Assembly: GCA_017546665.1 (NCBI GenBank)
Contig: JAFYSE010000025.1
Coordinates: 1 to 50,332 of the forward strand
DNA from: Clostridia bacterium
Lineage (GTDB): Bacteria; Bacillota; Clostridia; Oscillospirales; Acutalibacteraceae
Reading direction: 5' to 3'
DNA length: 50,332 nt
In this document: positions 1 through 8,172 of the stretch, in pieces
How the letters are laid out: each line of letters begins with the position of its first letter
How positions within the stretch are numbered: position 1 is the first letter of the stretch
Translations under genes and position numbers: made by a program
Notes under the pieces: model-generated
What the model was told of the DNA's origin: nothing
Database searches by the model: none
The model's input: the letters and a program-made list of their open reading frames with translations, nothing else

Positions 1-160
1 GGGCAAACCTACTGCAATTGTAGCAAAAACAGTTAAAGGTAAAGGCGTTTCTTATATGGAAAATCAGGTTAACTGGCACGGTGCAGCTCCAAATGAAGAA
101 CTTTATAATCAGGCAGTAGCAGAGCTTACTGCAAAACTTAACGAATTGGAGGGTGTATAA
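1..160 (+). CDS. Transketolase N-terminal subunit, 3' end only
   Basis: This is the C-terminal 52 residues of the thiamine-diphosphate-binding half of a split transketolase, which moves two-carbon units between sugar phosphates in the non-oxidative pentose phosphate pathway. The reading frame begins at base 2, and the gene starts before the window. The segment GKGVSYMEN followed by WHGAAP is the usual tail of the TPP-binding domain. The stop at 158-160 is one base before the ATG of the partner subunit, and the partner's ribosome binding site (GGAGGG, 148-153) lies inside this gene, so the two are co-translated. The split into two polypeptides is typical of Clostridia and archaea. I am confident of the family; only the end is visible. 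Confidence 0.9.
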   Translation, partial: GKPTAIVAKTVKGKGVSYMENQVNWHGAAPNEELYNQAVAELTAKLNELEGV

Positions 161-161
161 A

Positions 162-1112
162 ATGAGCGAAGTAATTAAAACAGCAACTCGTGATGCTTAT
201 GGTAAAGCACTTGTAGAGTTAGGCAATACAGACGCTAAAATCCTTGTTCTTGATGCAGACTTAGCTGCTGCAACAAAAACAGGTATGTTCAAAAAAGAGC
301 ACCCTGAAAAATTCATTGACTGTGGTATCGCAGAAGGCAATATGATGGGTGTTGCTGCTGGTCTTGCAAGTGCAGGCTATACAGTATTTGCATCATCATT
401 TGCAATGTTTGCTGCAGGTCGTGCTTTTGAACAGGTTAGAAACTCAATTAGCTATACAAACCTCAATGTTAAAATCGGTGCAACTCACGCAGGTATTTCT
501 GTTGGTGAAGACGGTGCAAGCCATCAGTGTTGTGAAGATATCGGTCTTATGAGAACAATTCCAAATATGGTAATTCTCAACCCTGCTGATGATGTTGAAG
601 CAAGACTTTGCGTGCTTGCAGCGGCAGAGCATGAAGGCCCTGTTTATATGCGATTTGGTCGTCTTGCAGTGCCAAGAGTATTTGATGAAAATTATAAGTT
701 TGAAATCGGTAAAGGCTCAGTTCTTAAAGAAGGTGACGATGTAACAATCATCGCAACAGGCCTTATGGTTAACGAAGCACTTATAGCTTATGAAACACTT
801 AAAGAAGAAGGTATCAATGCAAGAGTTGTTAATATGGCAACAATCAAGCCTATTGACCGTGAACTCGTTATTGAAAGTGCAAATAAAACAGGCGTAATCG
901 TAACTGCAGAAGAACATAATGTTATCGGTGGTCTTGGTTCAGCAGTTGCAGAAGTAGTTTGTGAAACAGTTCCTGTTCCTGTACTTCGTGTTGGTGTTGA
1001 AGATACATTCGGTAAATCAGGTCCTGCAGTACAGCTTCTTCACGAATTCGGACTCGACGCAGCAAACATCGTTGCAAAATGTAAAGCAGCAGTAGAACTT
1101 AAGAAAAAATAA
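162..1112 (+). CDS. Transketolase C-terminal subunit
   Basis: The 316-residue second half of the split transketolase carries the pyrimidine-binding and C-terminal domains. The catalytic glutamate that activates thiamine diphosphate is probably E58, in the IAEGNMMG segment. Residues 190-310 form the C-terminal domain, with the ordered VNMATIKP and TAEEHN segments seen in this family. A GTG at 153 is in frame but lies inside the ribosome binding site, so the ATG at 162, eight bases after GGAGGG, is the better start. It pairs with the N-terminal subunit just upstream, and a hairpin terminator follows. The complex interconverts pentose, tetrose, hexose and heptulose phosphates in the cytoplasm. 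In a fermenter without an oxidative branch it would supply ribose and erythrose phosphates. Confidence 0.95.
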   Translation: MSEVIKTATRDAYGKALVELGNTDAKILVLDADLAAATKTGMFKKEHPEKFIDCGIAEGNMMGVAAGLASAGYTVFASSFAMFAAGRAFEQVRNSISYTNLNVKIGATHAGISVGEDGASHQCCEDIGLMRTIPNMVILNPADDVEARLCVLAAAEHEGPVYMRFGRLAVPRVFDENYKFEIGKGSVLKEGDDVTIIATGLMVNEALIAYETLKEEGINARVVNMATIKPIDRELVIESANKTGVIVTAEEHNVIGGLGSAVAEVVCETVPVPVLRVGVEDTFGKSGPAVQLLHEFGLDAANIVAKCKAAVELKKK

Positions 1113-1128
1113 ATCTATATTATATAAC

Positions 1129-1172
1129 AATACCACGATAGGCTATCAAGGGCTATCGTGGTATTTATTTTA
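1129..1172 (+). terminator. Rho-independent terminator after transketolase
   Basis: A 13-bp perfect stem (AATACCACGATAG at 1129-1141 with its complement at 1153-1165) closes an 11-base loop and is followed by TTATTTT. It lies between the end of the transketolase gene and the end of a convergent gene, so it may also stop transcription from the minus strand. Confidence 0.85.
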
Positions 1173-1183
1173 AGAGTATTAAT

Positions 1184-1582
1184 TTATCTTTTTCTTTTTT
1201 TCTTTCCCCCAAAGATTTCCATTACAAAACCTACAATAAATAAAATGAAAATCAATACACCGGCCGTTGCTAAAATCTGTGCAAGTATTGCAAATATGAT
1301 TTCAAACACACTTGAACGAACTTGTAAACCGGTATATATAACATATAGCACGGAGATTATGCAAAGCGAAACAGCAGCGATTAATAAAATCCAGTACCAA
1401 ATTTCTTCTGAATCCATAAGCAATAACCAAAGAAAAGAAAAAATAGCTGTTGCTGTTGCAAGAGGAGTAGAGATTATTTTTTCATGGTATTTATTGTAAA
1501 AAAATTCATTATATTTTTTGGGGAGAAAATATCCAAATAACGTGATTAAACCAATTATTATTATTGCAAGCATGATACGCAT
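1184..1582 (-). CDS. Small integral membrane protein, unknown
   Basis: I do not recognise the family. The 132-residue protein is mostly hydrophobic, with four probable membrane segments (about residues 2-19, 41-57, 64-86 and 95-123). It ends in a very basic tail (KKKRKR), which places the C-terminus on the cytoplasmic side by the positive-inside rule. An in-frame GTG at 1591 lies too close to the purine-rich AAGAGAG (1591-1597). I therefore prefer the ATG at 1582, eight bases downstream of that site, with another ATG at 1573 as an alternative. It is the last gene of a three-gene minus-strand unit with the genes at 1588-2280 and 2283-2978, with no gap, so it may be co-expressed with them. Nothing in the sequence gives a function. 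Confidence 0.7.
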   Translation of the reverse strand: MRIMLAIIIIGLITLFGYFLPKKYNEFFYNKYHEKIISTPLATATAIFSFLWLLLMDSEEIWYWILLIAAVSLCIISVLYVIYTGLQVRSSVFEIIFAILAQILATAGVLIFILFIVGFVMEIFGGKKKRKR

Positions 1583-1587
1583 AATTA

Positions 1588-2280
1588 TCACTCTCTTTCT
1601 TTTATTAGTTTTTTTCCAATTAATTGTAGGTCTTTGTAGAGTGGTTTGAAAAGAGCTTCATGACCACGTCTTCCACATAGATTTGTTACTTGTGGATGAC
1701 AGAAACTTACAACTGGTACTTGTTTACCATTGATTTCAGTATAAAAATAATACCAATCTCTTGAAAATGAGCATGAAGGAACCTTATTCCATTTTGCACC
1801 TATTTCAAAAATCTCTTTTTCTAAAATTACTGCATTACTAGGGGCATCCTTCATTCCTTGGCCACAACAGATTATGATATCTGGGTCACACCTTCTAATT
1901 TGTTCCCAAATCATATCTTTTTGCTCTTTTGCATATGAAACCAATGCTTTACCATCAGCCCTTGCATAACCACCTTCTTTTTTGATATTCATAACTGCAA
2001 CTCTTCTCATTTGTTCAATTCGTTTTTGAGGAGACATATCGTACGGATAATCTTCAACATCAAGCAGAGCTTTTGTCCACCGTCCCACATTACACCACGT
2101 TTTAGAACCACTTCCATATGTACGCAAGTTTTCACAGAGGTCATTTGGAACGGAACAGTTCATATCTCTCAGAACAAACAAGATATGAGGTTTTTCATAT
2201 TTCTCGATATCTACAATTCCATCTTTAATAAATGCCTTAAACGAATACTTTTGTTGCCACCTATCAAATAAATCTTTCAT
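1588..2280 (-). CDS. Possible uracil-DNA-glycosylase-fold protein
   Basis: This 230-residue soluble protein has no motif I can assign firmly. Its order of segments resembles the uracil-DNA glycosylase superfamily: a first strand with a polar loop (ILFVLRDMN, 34-41), a second strand ending in an asparagine (RVAVMNI, 93-99), a third (PDIIICCGQG, 133-142), and a final strand leading to a histidine-proline pair (PVVSFCHPQ, 189-197). The last recalls the HPS motif that binds DNA in those enzymes. The protein is rich in cysteine (eight), but they are not spaced as a 4Fe-4S site. The ATG at 2280 is chosen because AAGGAA (2289-2294) lies eight bases upstream; TTG at 2286 is too close. It sits two bases after a PHP phosphoesterase gene. 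The function is inferred only from fold-level resemblance. Confidence 0.55.
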   Translation of the reverse strand: MKDLFDRWQQKYSFKAFIKDGIVDIEKYEKPHILFVLRDMNCSVPNDLCENLRTYGSGSKTWCNVGRWTKALLDVEDYPYDMSPQKRIEQMRRVAVMNIKKEGGYARADGKALVSYAKEQKDMIWEQIRRCDPDIIICCGQGMKDAPSNAVILEKEIFEIGAKWNKVPSCSFSRDWYYFYTEINGKQVPVVSFCHPQVTNLCGRRGHEALFKPLYKDLQLIGKKLIKERE

Positions 2281-2282
2281 AT

Positions 2283-2978
2283 TCAAAGTTCCTTAACTTT
2301 ATTTGTCTTTATTTCATATTCTCTTTTCTTCAATTCCTCAACCAAATTCTTATTATCATTTATCTCTTTATTAAACCATATTCCGCCACTGCCCAAATCT
2401 TCAATCTCGTGATAATCAGACCCCGATGTGACCAAAAGGTCATATTTTTTTGCCCAAGCTTCTGCAATATCGTTGCTTGAATTATGTCTTGGGTTTCCAT
2501 TAAAAATTTCAACACCATTAAGGAATTTCGGGTTTGTAACCTTCATACCAACTCTGAATGGATGTGCCTGAAATACCAAAAGATTGTTCTTTTGTGCTAA
2601 TTCATAGAAAGTTCTACTATTCATATTAAGAAGTTCGGGTGTGTTATAAAGAAACTCTTCCGTAATTCCATATACAAGGTAATCATTGTCACCTTCACTT
2701 GTGCGAAAGCGAAGTTCCATACCTAAAAGCACGGGAATTCTGCCGTTTGCAGTTTTTAAAGCCTCTTTGTATCCACGTAGGAAAAAGTCAACTTTTTTAT
2801 TCCAAGGCAATAATTCACGACCATATTTCATATATGTTGATGGGCTTAAGTGGTCTGTAACAACAATTCCGTCATAACCTGCTTTAATATAGTCTTCCAC
2901 ACCACGTCTTGCCTTAACATTAGCACAGTTACTTGTATTTTTGGTGTGAAAATGCATTTCATATAGATATTTTTTCAA
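2283..2978 (-). CDS. PHP-domain metal-dependent phosphoesterase
   Basis: The 231-residue protein has the metal-binding signatures of the PHP family in order: HxH near the N-terminus (H9, H11), TDH (D42-H43), a conserved glutamate in GMELRF (E88), AHPFR in the middle, and GSDYH near the end. These ligands hold a two- or three-metal centre that hydrolyses phosphoesters. The substrate could be a nucleotide, a sugar phosphate or a nucleic-acid end, and the sequence does not say which. TTG at 2978 is preferred because GGGTGG (2984-2989) sits five bases upstream and the protein then begins MKKYLYE, as many relatives do. GTG at 2987 would overlap that site. It is the first gene of a three-gene minus-strand operon with a clear promoter at 3011-3039. 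Confidence 0.85.
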   Translation of the reverse strand: MKKYLYEMHFHTKNTSNCANVKARRGVEDYIKAGYDGIVVTDHLSPSTYMKYGRELLPWNKKVDFFLRGYKEALKTANGRIPVLLGMELRFRTSEGDNDYLVYGITEEFLYNTPELLNMNSRTFYELAQKNNLLVFQAHPFRVGMKVTNPKFLNGVEIFNGNPRHNSSNDIAEAWAKKYDLLVTSGSDYHEIEDLGSGGIWFNKEINDNKNLVEELKKREYEIKTNKVKEL

Positions 2979-3010
2979 GGTAACCACCCAATTCTTTTTG
3001 TATTGTTAAT

Positions 3011-3039
3011 ATTATATACTCTTTTATCCATAAAGTCGA
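3011..3039 (-). promoter_or_regulatory. Promoter for the PHP operon
   Basis: On the minus strand TCGACT (3034-3039) and TATAAT (3011-3016) are separated by 17 bases. This faces away from the promoter of the electron-transfer operon at 3071-3099, so the two operons are divergently transcribed from one AT-rich spacer. Confidence 0.65.
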
Positions 3040-3070
3040 TAAATTTTTACAAATTTACAGTATTTTATAT

Positions 3071-3099
3071 TTGAAAAAAGGCCCATTTTGTATTATGAT
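3071..3099 (+). promoter_or_regulatory. Promoter for the NADH/ferredoxin operon
   Basis: TTGAAA (3071-3076), a 17-base spacer and TATGAT (3094-3099) form a good sigma-A-type promoter. The expected start is near 3106, giving a short leader with GGAGG at 3118-3122 seven bases before the first ATG. Confidence 0.75.
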
Positions 3100-3129
3100 A
3101 TATGTTAGGTTTTATATGGAGGTTTCAAT

Positions 3130-3630
3130 ATGAATTGTAACTGTCAAAATACAAATGATTTTTTGCTTCTTGAGCCATGTTTACAGAAATATGCAACCGT
3201 GCCTGGAAGTCTTATTACAATTTTGCAGAATGCTCAGGAGATTTATGGTTATCTTCCTGTTGATGTGATTTTACATATTTCTCAAAGAACAGGAATAAAA
3301 GTTACAAAAATAATGGGCGTCGCAACATTCTATTCTCAGTTTAGATTAGAACCTGTGGGTAAGTATCTTATTATGCTTTGTCAGGGCACTGCTTGTCACG
3401 TGAATGGCTCATTACAGATTGAAAAAGTAATCAATGAATATTTGGGTATTAAAGACGGTGAAACAACAAAGGATGGACTTTTTACCCTTAAGAATGTCGC
3501 TTGTTTAGGTTGTTGCAGTCTTTCACCTGTTATGATGATTAACGATGATACTTATGGCTCGTTAACACCTGAAAAGGCAGTATCAATCTTTAAAGAATTG
3601 CAAGAAAAAGCAGGGGAGGAAGAACAATGA
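3130..3630 (+). CDS. NuoE/HydC-like thioredoxin-fold 2Fe-2S subunit
   Basis: The 166-residue protein belongs to the 24-kDa NuoE family: a helical N-terminal part (1-75) and a thioredoxin-like 2Fe-2S domain. Cluster ligands are C84 and C89 (CQGTAC) and C125 and C129 (CLGCC), which gives the family spacing C-x4-C and C-x3-C. C128 is an extra cysteine where relatives have alanine. In bifurcating hydrogenases and related complexes this is the C subunit, which packs against the NADH/FMN subunit and relays electrons. It starts the three-gene operon and overlaps the next gene by four bases (ATGA), so tight stoichiometric translation is expected. Its length is normal for the family. Confidence 0.93.
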   Translation: MNCNCQNTNDFLLLEPCLQKYATVPGSLITILQNAQEIYGYLPVDVILHISQRTGIKVTKIMGVATFYSQFRLEPVGKYLIMLCQGTACHVNGSLQIEKVINEYLGIKDGETTKDGLFTLKNVACLGCCSLSPVMMINDDTYGSLTPEKAVSIFKELQEKAGEEEQ

Positions 3631-5372
3631 AAATTGCAGTTGGTCAGGGTAGCTGTGGTATCGCTGCTGGTGCTCAAAAAGCCTATGATGTTTTAATTTC
3701 CGACCTTGATTTGAATAAAAATCAACTCACAGTAACCGGGTGTATCGGTATGTGTTATCTCGAGCCTATTGTTGATGTTTATGCAGACGATGGACTTCAT
3801 AGATTTGTAAAAGTAACTGGTGAAATCGCAGAAAAACTTGCTGTTGCAGTTAATAACAATGATTTAGCATCAGTTAAAGAGTATGAAATATCTGACGATG
3901 ACAAACAGTTTTTAGATAAGCAAACAAGAATTGCACTTCGTCATTGTGGTGTCATTAACCCTGAAATTATTGAAGATTACACAAATGATGATGGATATAA
4001 AGCACTTGAAAAAGTGGTTACAACAATGTCTCCTGAGGATGTAATTGAAGAAATCAAAGTTTCAGGTCTTGCAGGTCGTGGTGGCGCAGGTTTCCCAACT
4101 TGGTTTAAGTGGAATGCTGCTCGTCAGTCACAAGGAGAAGTAAAATATCTTATCTGTAATGCTGATGAGGGTGACCCTGGTGCATTTATGGACAGAGCCG
4201 TTATTGAAGGTGACCCACACAACCTTATTGAGGGTATGTTAATTGGTGCTTATGCAATAGGTGCAAGTGAAGCAATCGTTTATGTTCGTGCAGAATATCC
4301 ACTTGCTATTCGCAGACTTCAAAATGCTATTGACCAAGCAAAAGCAAAAGGCTTTATCGGTCAGAATATTATGGGTACTTCATTCTCATGTGATTTTAGA
4401 ATTAAAGCTGGTGCAGGTGCCTTCGTTTGTGGAGAAGAAACTGCACTTATTGAGTCGCTTGAGGGCTCTCGTGGTATGCCAAGACTTAAACCTCCATTCC
4501 CTGCACAGTCAGGTTATTGGCATAAACCATCAAATATCAACAATGTTGAAACTTTTGCAAACGTAAGTTGGGTTATGCTCAACGGCGGTAACGCATTCTC
4601 ATCAATGGGTACAGAAAACAGCAAGGGCACAAAGGTGTTTGCTCTTACAGGTAAAATCAAACGTGGTGGACTTGTTGAAATCCCAATGGGTAAAACTCTC
4701 CGTGACGTTATTTTTGACATTGGTGGCGGAATTAAAAATGATAAAAACTTTAAAGCAGTACAGATGGGTGGTCCATCAGGCGGTTGTATTCCCGCAGACT
4801 TGCTTGATACAGTAATTGACTATAAGGCACTTTCAGCAACAGGGGCAATTATGGGTTCAGGCGGTATGGTTGTAATGGACGATAGCACTTGTATGGTTGA
4901 AATGGCTCGTTTCTTCCTTGACTTTACTGCAAAAGAATCTTGTGGTAAATGTGTTCATTGTCGTCTTGGCACAAAGAGAATGCTTGAAATTCTTACTCGT
5001 ATTACCGAGGGTAATGGTAAGGAAGAAGATGTTGAACTTCTCGAAGAACTTTGTCTTGCAATTAAAGACGGTGCATTGTGTGGTCTTGGTCAGACTGCGC
5101 CCAACCCTGTACTTACAACTCTCAAATATTTCAAGAATGAATATGTTGAGCATATTGTAGATAAAAAATGTGCTGCTCATGAATGTACAAATCTTCTTCG
5201 TTATGAAATCAACACTGATGCTTGTAAGGGTTGTACACTTTGCGCTAAGAAATGTCCTGTTTCTGCAATTAGTGGAACGGTTAAAAATCCTCATATTATT
5301 GATATGGATAAATGTATTAAATGTGGTAACTGTGTATCAGTTTGCCGTTTCAATGCTGTGGAGGTGAAATAA
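3627..5372 (+). CDS. NuoF/HydB-like NADH-, FMN- and FeS-binding subunit
   Basis: The 581-residue flavoprotein has the full HydB layout. An N-terminal thioredoxin-like 2Fe-2S domain (C10, C39, C43) is followed by the FMN/NADH domain (GRGGAGFP at 150-157, NADEGDPGAF at 178-187, GAGAFVCGEE at 262-271). Next come the SLBB region and a 4Fe-4S site (C439, C442, C445, C485). A short C-x4-C segment (C515, H518, C520) may bind zinc or an extra cluster, and two C-terminal 4Fe-4S ferredoxin motifs (C533-C543, C563-C573) end the protein. NuoF of respiratory complex I lacks the added ferredoxin domains. Their presence marks the HydB/BfuB group, which exchanges electrons with NAD(H) and ferredoxin. It overlaps the upstream gene by four bases and is followed directly by the third subunit. 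The role as bifurcating core is known for the family and inferred here. Confidence 0.93.
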   Translation: MKIAVGQGSCGIAAGAQKAYDVLISDLDLNKNQLTVTGCIGMCYLEPIVDVYADDGLHRFVKVTGEIAEKLAVAVNNNDLASVKEYEISDDDKQFLDKQTRIALRHCGVINPEIIEDYTNDDGYKALEKVVTTMSPEDVIEEIKVSGLAGRGGAGFPTWFKWNAARQSQGEVKYLICNADEGDPGAFMDRAVIEGDPHNLIEGMLIGAYAIGASEAIVYVRAEYPLAIRRLQNAIDQAKAKGFIGQNIMGTSFSCDFRIKAGAGAFVCGEETALIESLEGSRGMPRLKPPFPAQSGYWHKPSNINNVETFANVSWVMLNGGNAFSSMGTENSKGTKVFALTGKIKRGGLVEIPMGKTLRDVIFDIGGGIKNDKNFKAVQMGGPSGGCIPADLLDTVIDYKALSATGAIMGSGGMVVMDDSTCMVEMARFFLDFTAKESCGKCVHCRLGTKRMLEILTRITEGNGKEEDVELLEELCLAIKDGALCGLGQTAPNPVLTTLKYFKNEYVEHIVDKKCAAHECTNLLRYEINTDACKGCTLCAKKCPVSAISGTVKNPHIIDMDKCIKCGNCVSVCRFNAVEVK

Positions 5373-8003
5373 TTGAGTATTACATTAACAATTGATGGTA
5401 AGAGAATAATAGCCGAAGAAGGTATGACAATACTCAATGTTGCTACACAGAATGGTATTAAAATTCCTAACCTCTGTTATGACGGTAGAGTTGAGTTGTA
5501 TGGTGCTTGTGGACTTTGTACTGTTGAAGTTGAGGGTAACCCTAAGCTTCTTCGTGCTTGTTCAACAAAAGTAGCAGATGGTATGGTAGTACATACACAA
5601 ACAGAAAGGATTAAGGCATCTCGTAAGGTTGCACTTGAACTTTTACTTTCCGACCACACAGGGGACTGTGTTGCACCTTGTAGTAAAGCTTGTCCTGCTG
5701 GTACAGATTGTCAGGGTTATGTTGGCCTTATTGCTAATGGTGAATATAAAGAGGCAGTTAAACTTATTAAAGAAAAATTGCCACTTCCTGCTTCAATCGG
5801 TAGAATTTGTCCTCATCCATGTGAAAAGAAATGTCGTCGTCAGTATGTTGATGAGCCAATTTCAATCGCATTCCTTAAAAGTTTTGTAGGGGATATGGAT
5901 TTAATGGGTGATACATATATTCCTGAAATTGAACCTGACACAAATAAAAAGGTTGCAATTATCGGTGGTGGCCCTGCAGGTCTTACTGCAGCGTATTTCT
6001 TACGCCGTCAAGGTCATAATGTAACAATTTTTGAGCAGATGCCAAAAATGGGTGGTATGCTTCGTTATGGCATCCCTGAATATCGTCTTCCAAAAGCTAT
6101 TTTAGATAAAGAAATCAAGCTTATTGAAGATATGGGCGTTATACTCAAGAACAATGTGAATATCGGTAAAGATATTTCATTTGAAGAAATCAAAAATCAA
6201 TTTGATGCTACACTCGTTGCAATCGGCGCTTGGAATAGTAGTAAAATGCGTGTTCAAGGTGAAGATTTACAAGGTGTTTGGGGGGGCATTGATTTTCTCC
6301 GTGAGGTTGCCCTTGGAAATAAGCTTGAAATTGGTAAAAATGTTGCTGTCTGTGGTGGCGGTAATACTGCTATGGACGCTTGTCGTGTGGCAGTCCGTCT
6401 TGGTGCAGAAAACGTATATATTATTTATCGTCGTACAAAGGACGAAATGCCTGCTGACCCTCAGGAGATTCTTGAATCAGAAGAAGAAGGCGTTATTTAC
6501 AAATACCTTACTAACCCGATTGAATTCACAGGTGAAAACGGTAAACTCAATGGTGTGGTTTTACAAAAAATGATGTTGGGTGAGCCTGATGAAAGTGGTC
6601 GTCGTAGTCCTGTTGCAATTGAAGGTGAAACTGAGGAAATCAAACTTGATTCTGTAATTATGGCAATCGGGCAGTATCCAAATCTTAATGGCTTTGAAGT
6701 TCTTGAATCAACTCGCAGAAATACAATTTCAGCGGATGAAAGCAGATTTACAACATCAATTGAAGGCGTGTTTGCAGTTGGTGATGCTACAAATAAGGGT
6801 GCAGATATTGCGATTGCTGCAATCGCTGAGGCACAAAAAGCATCGGTTGTAATTGACAGATATTTAAAAGATGAAACAGTAGGTTACAAAAAACCATATT
6901 TCGTAGAGCAGAATAGTAAGGATATTGATTATTCAAGATTCCCAAAATATGCAAGAGCTAAAATGCCACATATGAGCCCTGCCGACAGAAAAACTAACTT
7001 TAAAGAAGTGAATTTCGGTTTTACTGAAGAAATGGCAAAGAAAGAGGCTAATCGTTGTCTTGAGTGTGGTTGTCACGATTACTTTGAATGTAAACTTATC
7101 TCTTATGCAAATGACTATGATGTAAAACCATCAAGATTTGCAGGGGAGAAGCACAACAGAAATCAGGAAAATGCAAACGATTTAATTGCAAGAAATACAG
7201 ATAAATGTGTTCTCTGTGGTCTTTGTGTAAGAGTTTGTGAAGAGGTTATGGGTAAATCCGCAATCGGACTTATTAACCGTGGCTTTAATACTTATGTTGA
7301 GCCAGAACTCGGCAAACATCTTAAAGAAACTGAATGTATTGCTTGTGGTCAGTGTGTTGCACTTTGTCCGACAGGCGCACTCCGTGAAAAGACCTCGTTT
7401 ACAAAGAGCGTACCTGTTAAAGAAAAGTCAAAAATCAGCATTTGCACAAACTGTTCAAATCTTTGTTCAGTGGATTATCGTTATATCGGCTCAACTGTTA
7501 CAAGAGCATTACCAACTGATAATGGTATTCTCTGTAAGGGTGGACGTTTCGACGTACTTAACGAACAGAAAAATACAACTGATTTTGATGCGTTACTCAA
7601 TTCTGATACAATTATAATTAGTGGAAAAGTTTCAATTGAAACTGCTTTTGTTCTAAAAAAATATGCAGAAGAAAATAGCAAAGAGATTTTCACAACTGCA
7701 AAAGAAACAGATGCAAACTACTATGCAATTTCAAAGCTTAACATTCTACAGTATAACGGTGAATGTGAAAATGCGGTTGAAACTTGCAACTATTATGAAA
7801 ACGGCACATTCTTCGATAAATATGGTAATAAGAGAGTGCAAAATGCAATCTTCAAAGCAGATAGCCTTGCAGACTATGTAAACAGTAAACTCAACACACC
7901 ATATAGTGATTTAACAGCCGAAGCAGAAAAAGCAGTAAATGCAATCTCAACAGGCAAAGTCACAAATGAAGAAATCATCAACGCAACAAAACTTTTTAAA
8001 TAA
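5373..8003 (+). CDS. NuoG-like ferredoxin / GltD-type flavoprotein fusion
   Basis: The 876-residue subunit has several modules. Residues 1-80 are a NuoG-type 2Fe-2S ferredoxin domain (C35, C46, C49, C63), followed by H95-x3-C99. Residues 99-500 match the small subunit of glutamate synthase and NfnB: cysteines C103, C107, C113, C146, C150 and C154, an FAD site GGGPAGL (198-204), and a nucleotide site CGGGNTAMD (327-335) with a following YRRT that in relatives binds NADPH. Two ferredoxin-type 4Fe-4S motifs lie at C612-C622 and C655-C665, and a NuoG-like cluster at C691, C694, C698 and C721. The last 150 residues are short and lack a molybdopterin domain. TTG is the start, five bases after GGAGGTGA (5360-5367). 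No H-cluster or formate dehydrogenase part is present, so the third electron partner is probably NADP(H). Confidence 0.9.
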   Translation: MSITLTIDGKRIIAEEGMTILNVATQNGIKIPNLCYDGRVELYGACGLCTVEVEGNPKLLRACSTKVADGMVVHTQTERIKASRKVALELLLSDHTGDCVAPCSKACPAGTDCQGYVGLIANGEYKEAVKLIKEKLPLPASIGRICPHPCEKKCRRQYVDEPISIAFLKSFVGDMDLMGDTYIPEIEPDTNKKVAIIGGGPAGLTAAYFLRRQGHNVTIFEQMPKMGGMLRYGIPEYRLPKAILDKEIKLIEDMGVILKNNVNIGKDISFEEIKNQFDATLVAIGAWNSSKMRVQGEDLQGVWGGIDFLREVALGNKLEIGKNVAVCGGGNTAMDACRVAVRLGAENVYIIYRRTKDEMPADPQEILESEEEGVIYKYLTNPIEFTGENGKLNGVVLQKMMLGEPDESGRRSPVAIEGETEEIKLDSVIMAIGQYPNLNGFEVLESTRRNTISADESRFTTSIEGVFAVGDATNKGADIAIAAIAEAQKASVVIDRYLKDETVGYKKPYFVEQNSKDIDYSRFPKYARAKMPHMSPADRKTNFKEVNFGFTEEMAKKEANRCLECGCHDYFECKLISYANDYDVKPSRFAGEKHNRNQENANDLIARNTDKCVLCGLCVRVCEEVMGKSAIGLINRGFNTYVEPELGKHLKETECIACGQCVALCPTGALREKTSFTKSVPVKEKSKISICTNCSNLCSVDYRYIGSTVTRALPTDNGILCKGGRFDVLNEQKNTTDFDALLNSDTIIISGKVSIETAFVLKKYAEENSKEIFTTAKETDANYYAISKLNILQYNGECENAVETCNYYENGTFFDKYGNKRVQNAIFKADSLADYVNSKLNTPYSDLTAEAEKAVNAISTGKVTNEEIINATKLFK

Positions 8004-8011
8004 CACTGTAG

Positions 8012-8041
8012 GGCGGGGGCTTGCTCCCGCCACTATTTTTT
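8012..8041 (+). terminator. Terminator after the electron-transfer operon
   Basis: GGCGGG (8012-8017) pairs with CCCGCC (8026-8031), and the stem is followed by ACTATTTTTTTG. The GC-rich stem stands out against the AT-rich surroundings and may derive from a dispersed palindromic repeat (see 8094-8118). Confidence 0.75.
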
Positions 8042-8093
8042 TGTAAACAATATGTTAAAAAACAGACCACAGTAGGTGGTGGAGGGATTCAAT

Positions 8094-8118
8094 GTAGGGG
8101 CGATTCACGAATCACCCG
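8094..8118. repeat. Small intergenic palindrome
   Basis: GGGCGATTC (8098-8106) and GAATCACCC (8109-8117) form an imperfect palindrome with one mismatch, preceded by TGTAGG. The GC-rich hairpin at 8007-8031 is also preceded by TGTAGG. Two elements with the same lead-in within 110 bases suggest a dispersed REP-like family. No gene or T-run belongs to this one. Confidence 0.5.
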
Positions 8119-8136
8119 TTTTGTTGATATTTAAAT

Positions 8137-8163
8137 AAAAATCGCAAGAAGTTGCGATTTTTT
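8137..8163. terminator. Strong symmetrical terminator hairpin
   Basis: An 11-bp perfect stem (AAAAATCGCAA at 8137-8147 with 8152-8162) closes a GAAG tetraloop and is flanked by T-rich sequence on both strands. It separates the electron-transfer operon from the XRE/SPFH module and would block readthrough in either direction. Confidence 0.85.
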
Positions 8164-8172
8164 CATTAAATA

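Noticed and set aside
3130..8003. An FeFe-hydrogenase or formate dehydrogenase operon
   Set aside because: No H-cluster motifs (TSCCPxW, MPCxxKxxE) and no molybdopterin domain are present in any of the three genes; the third module is a GltD-type flavoprotein.
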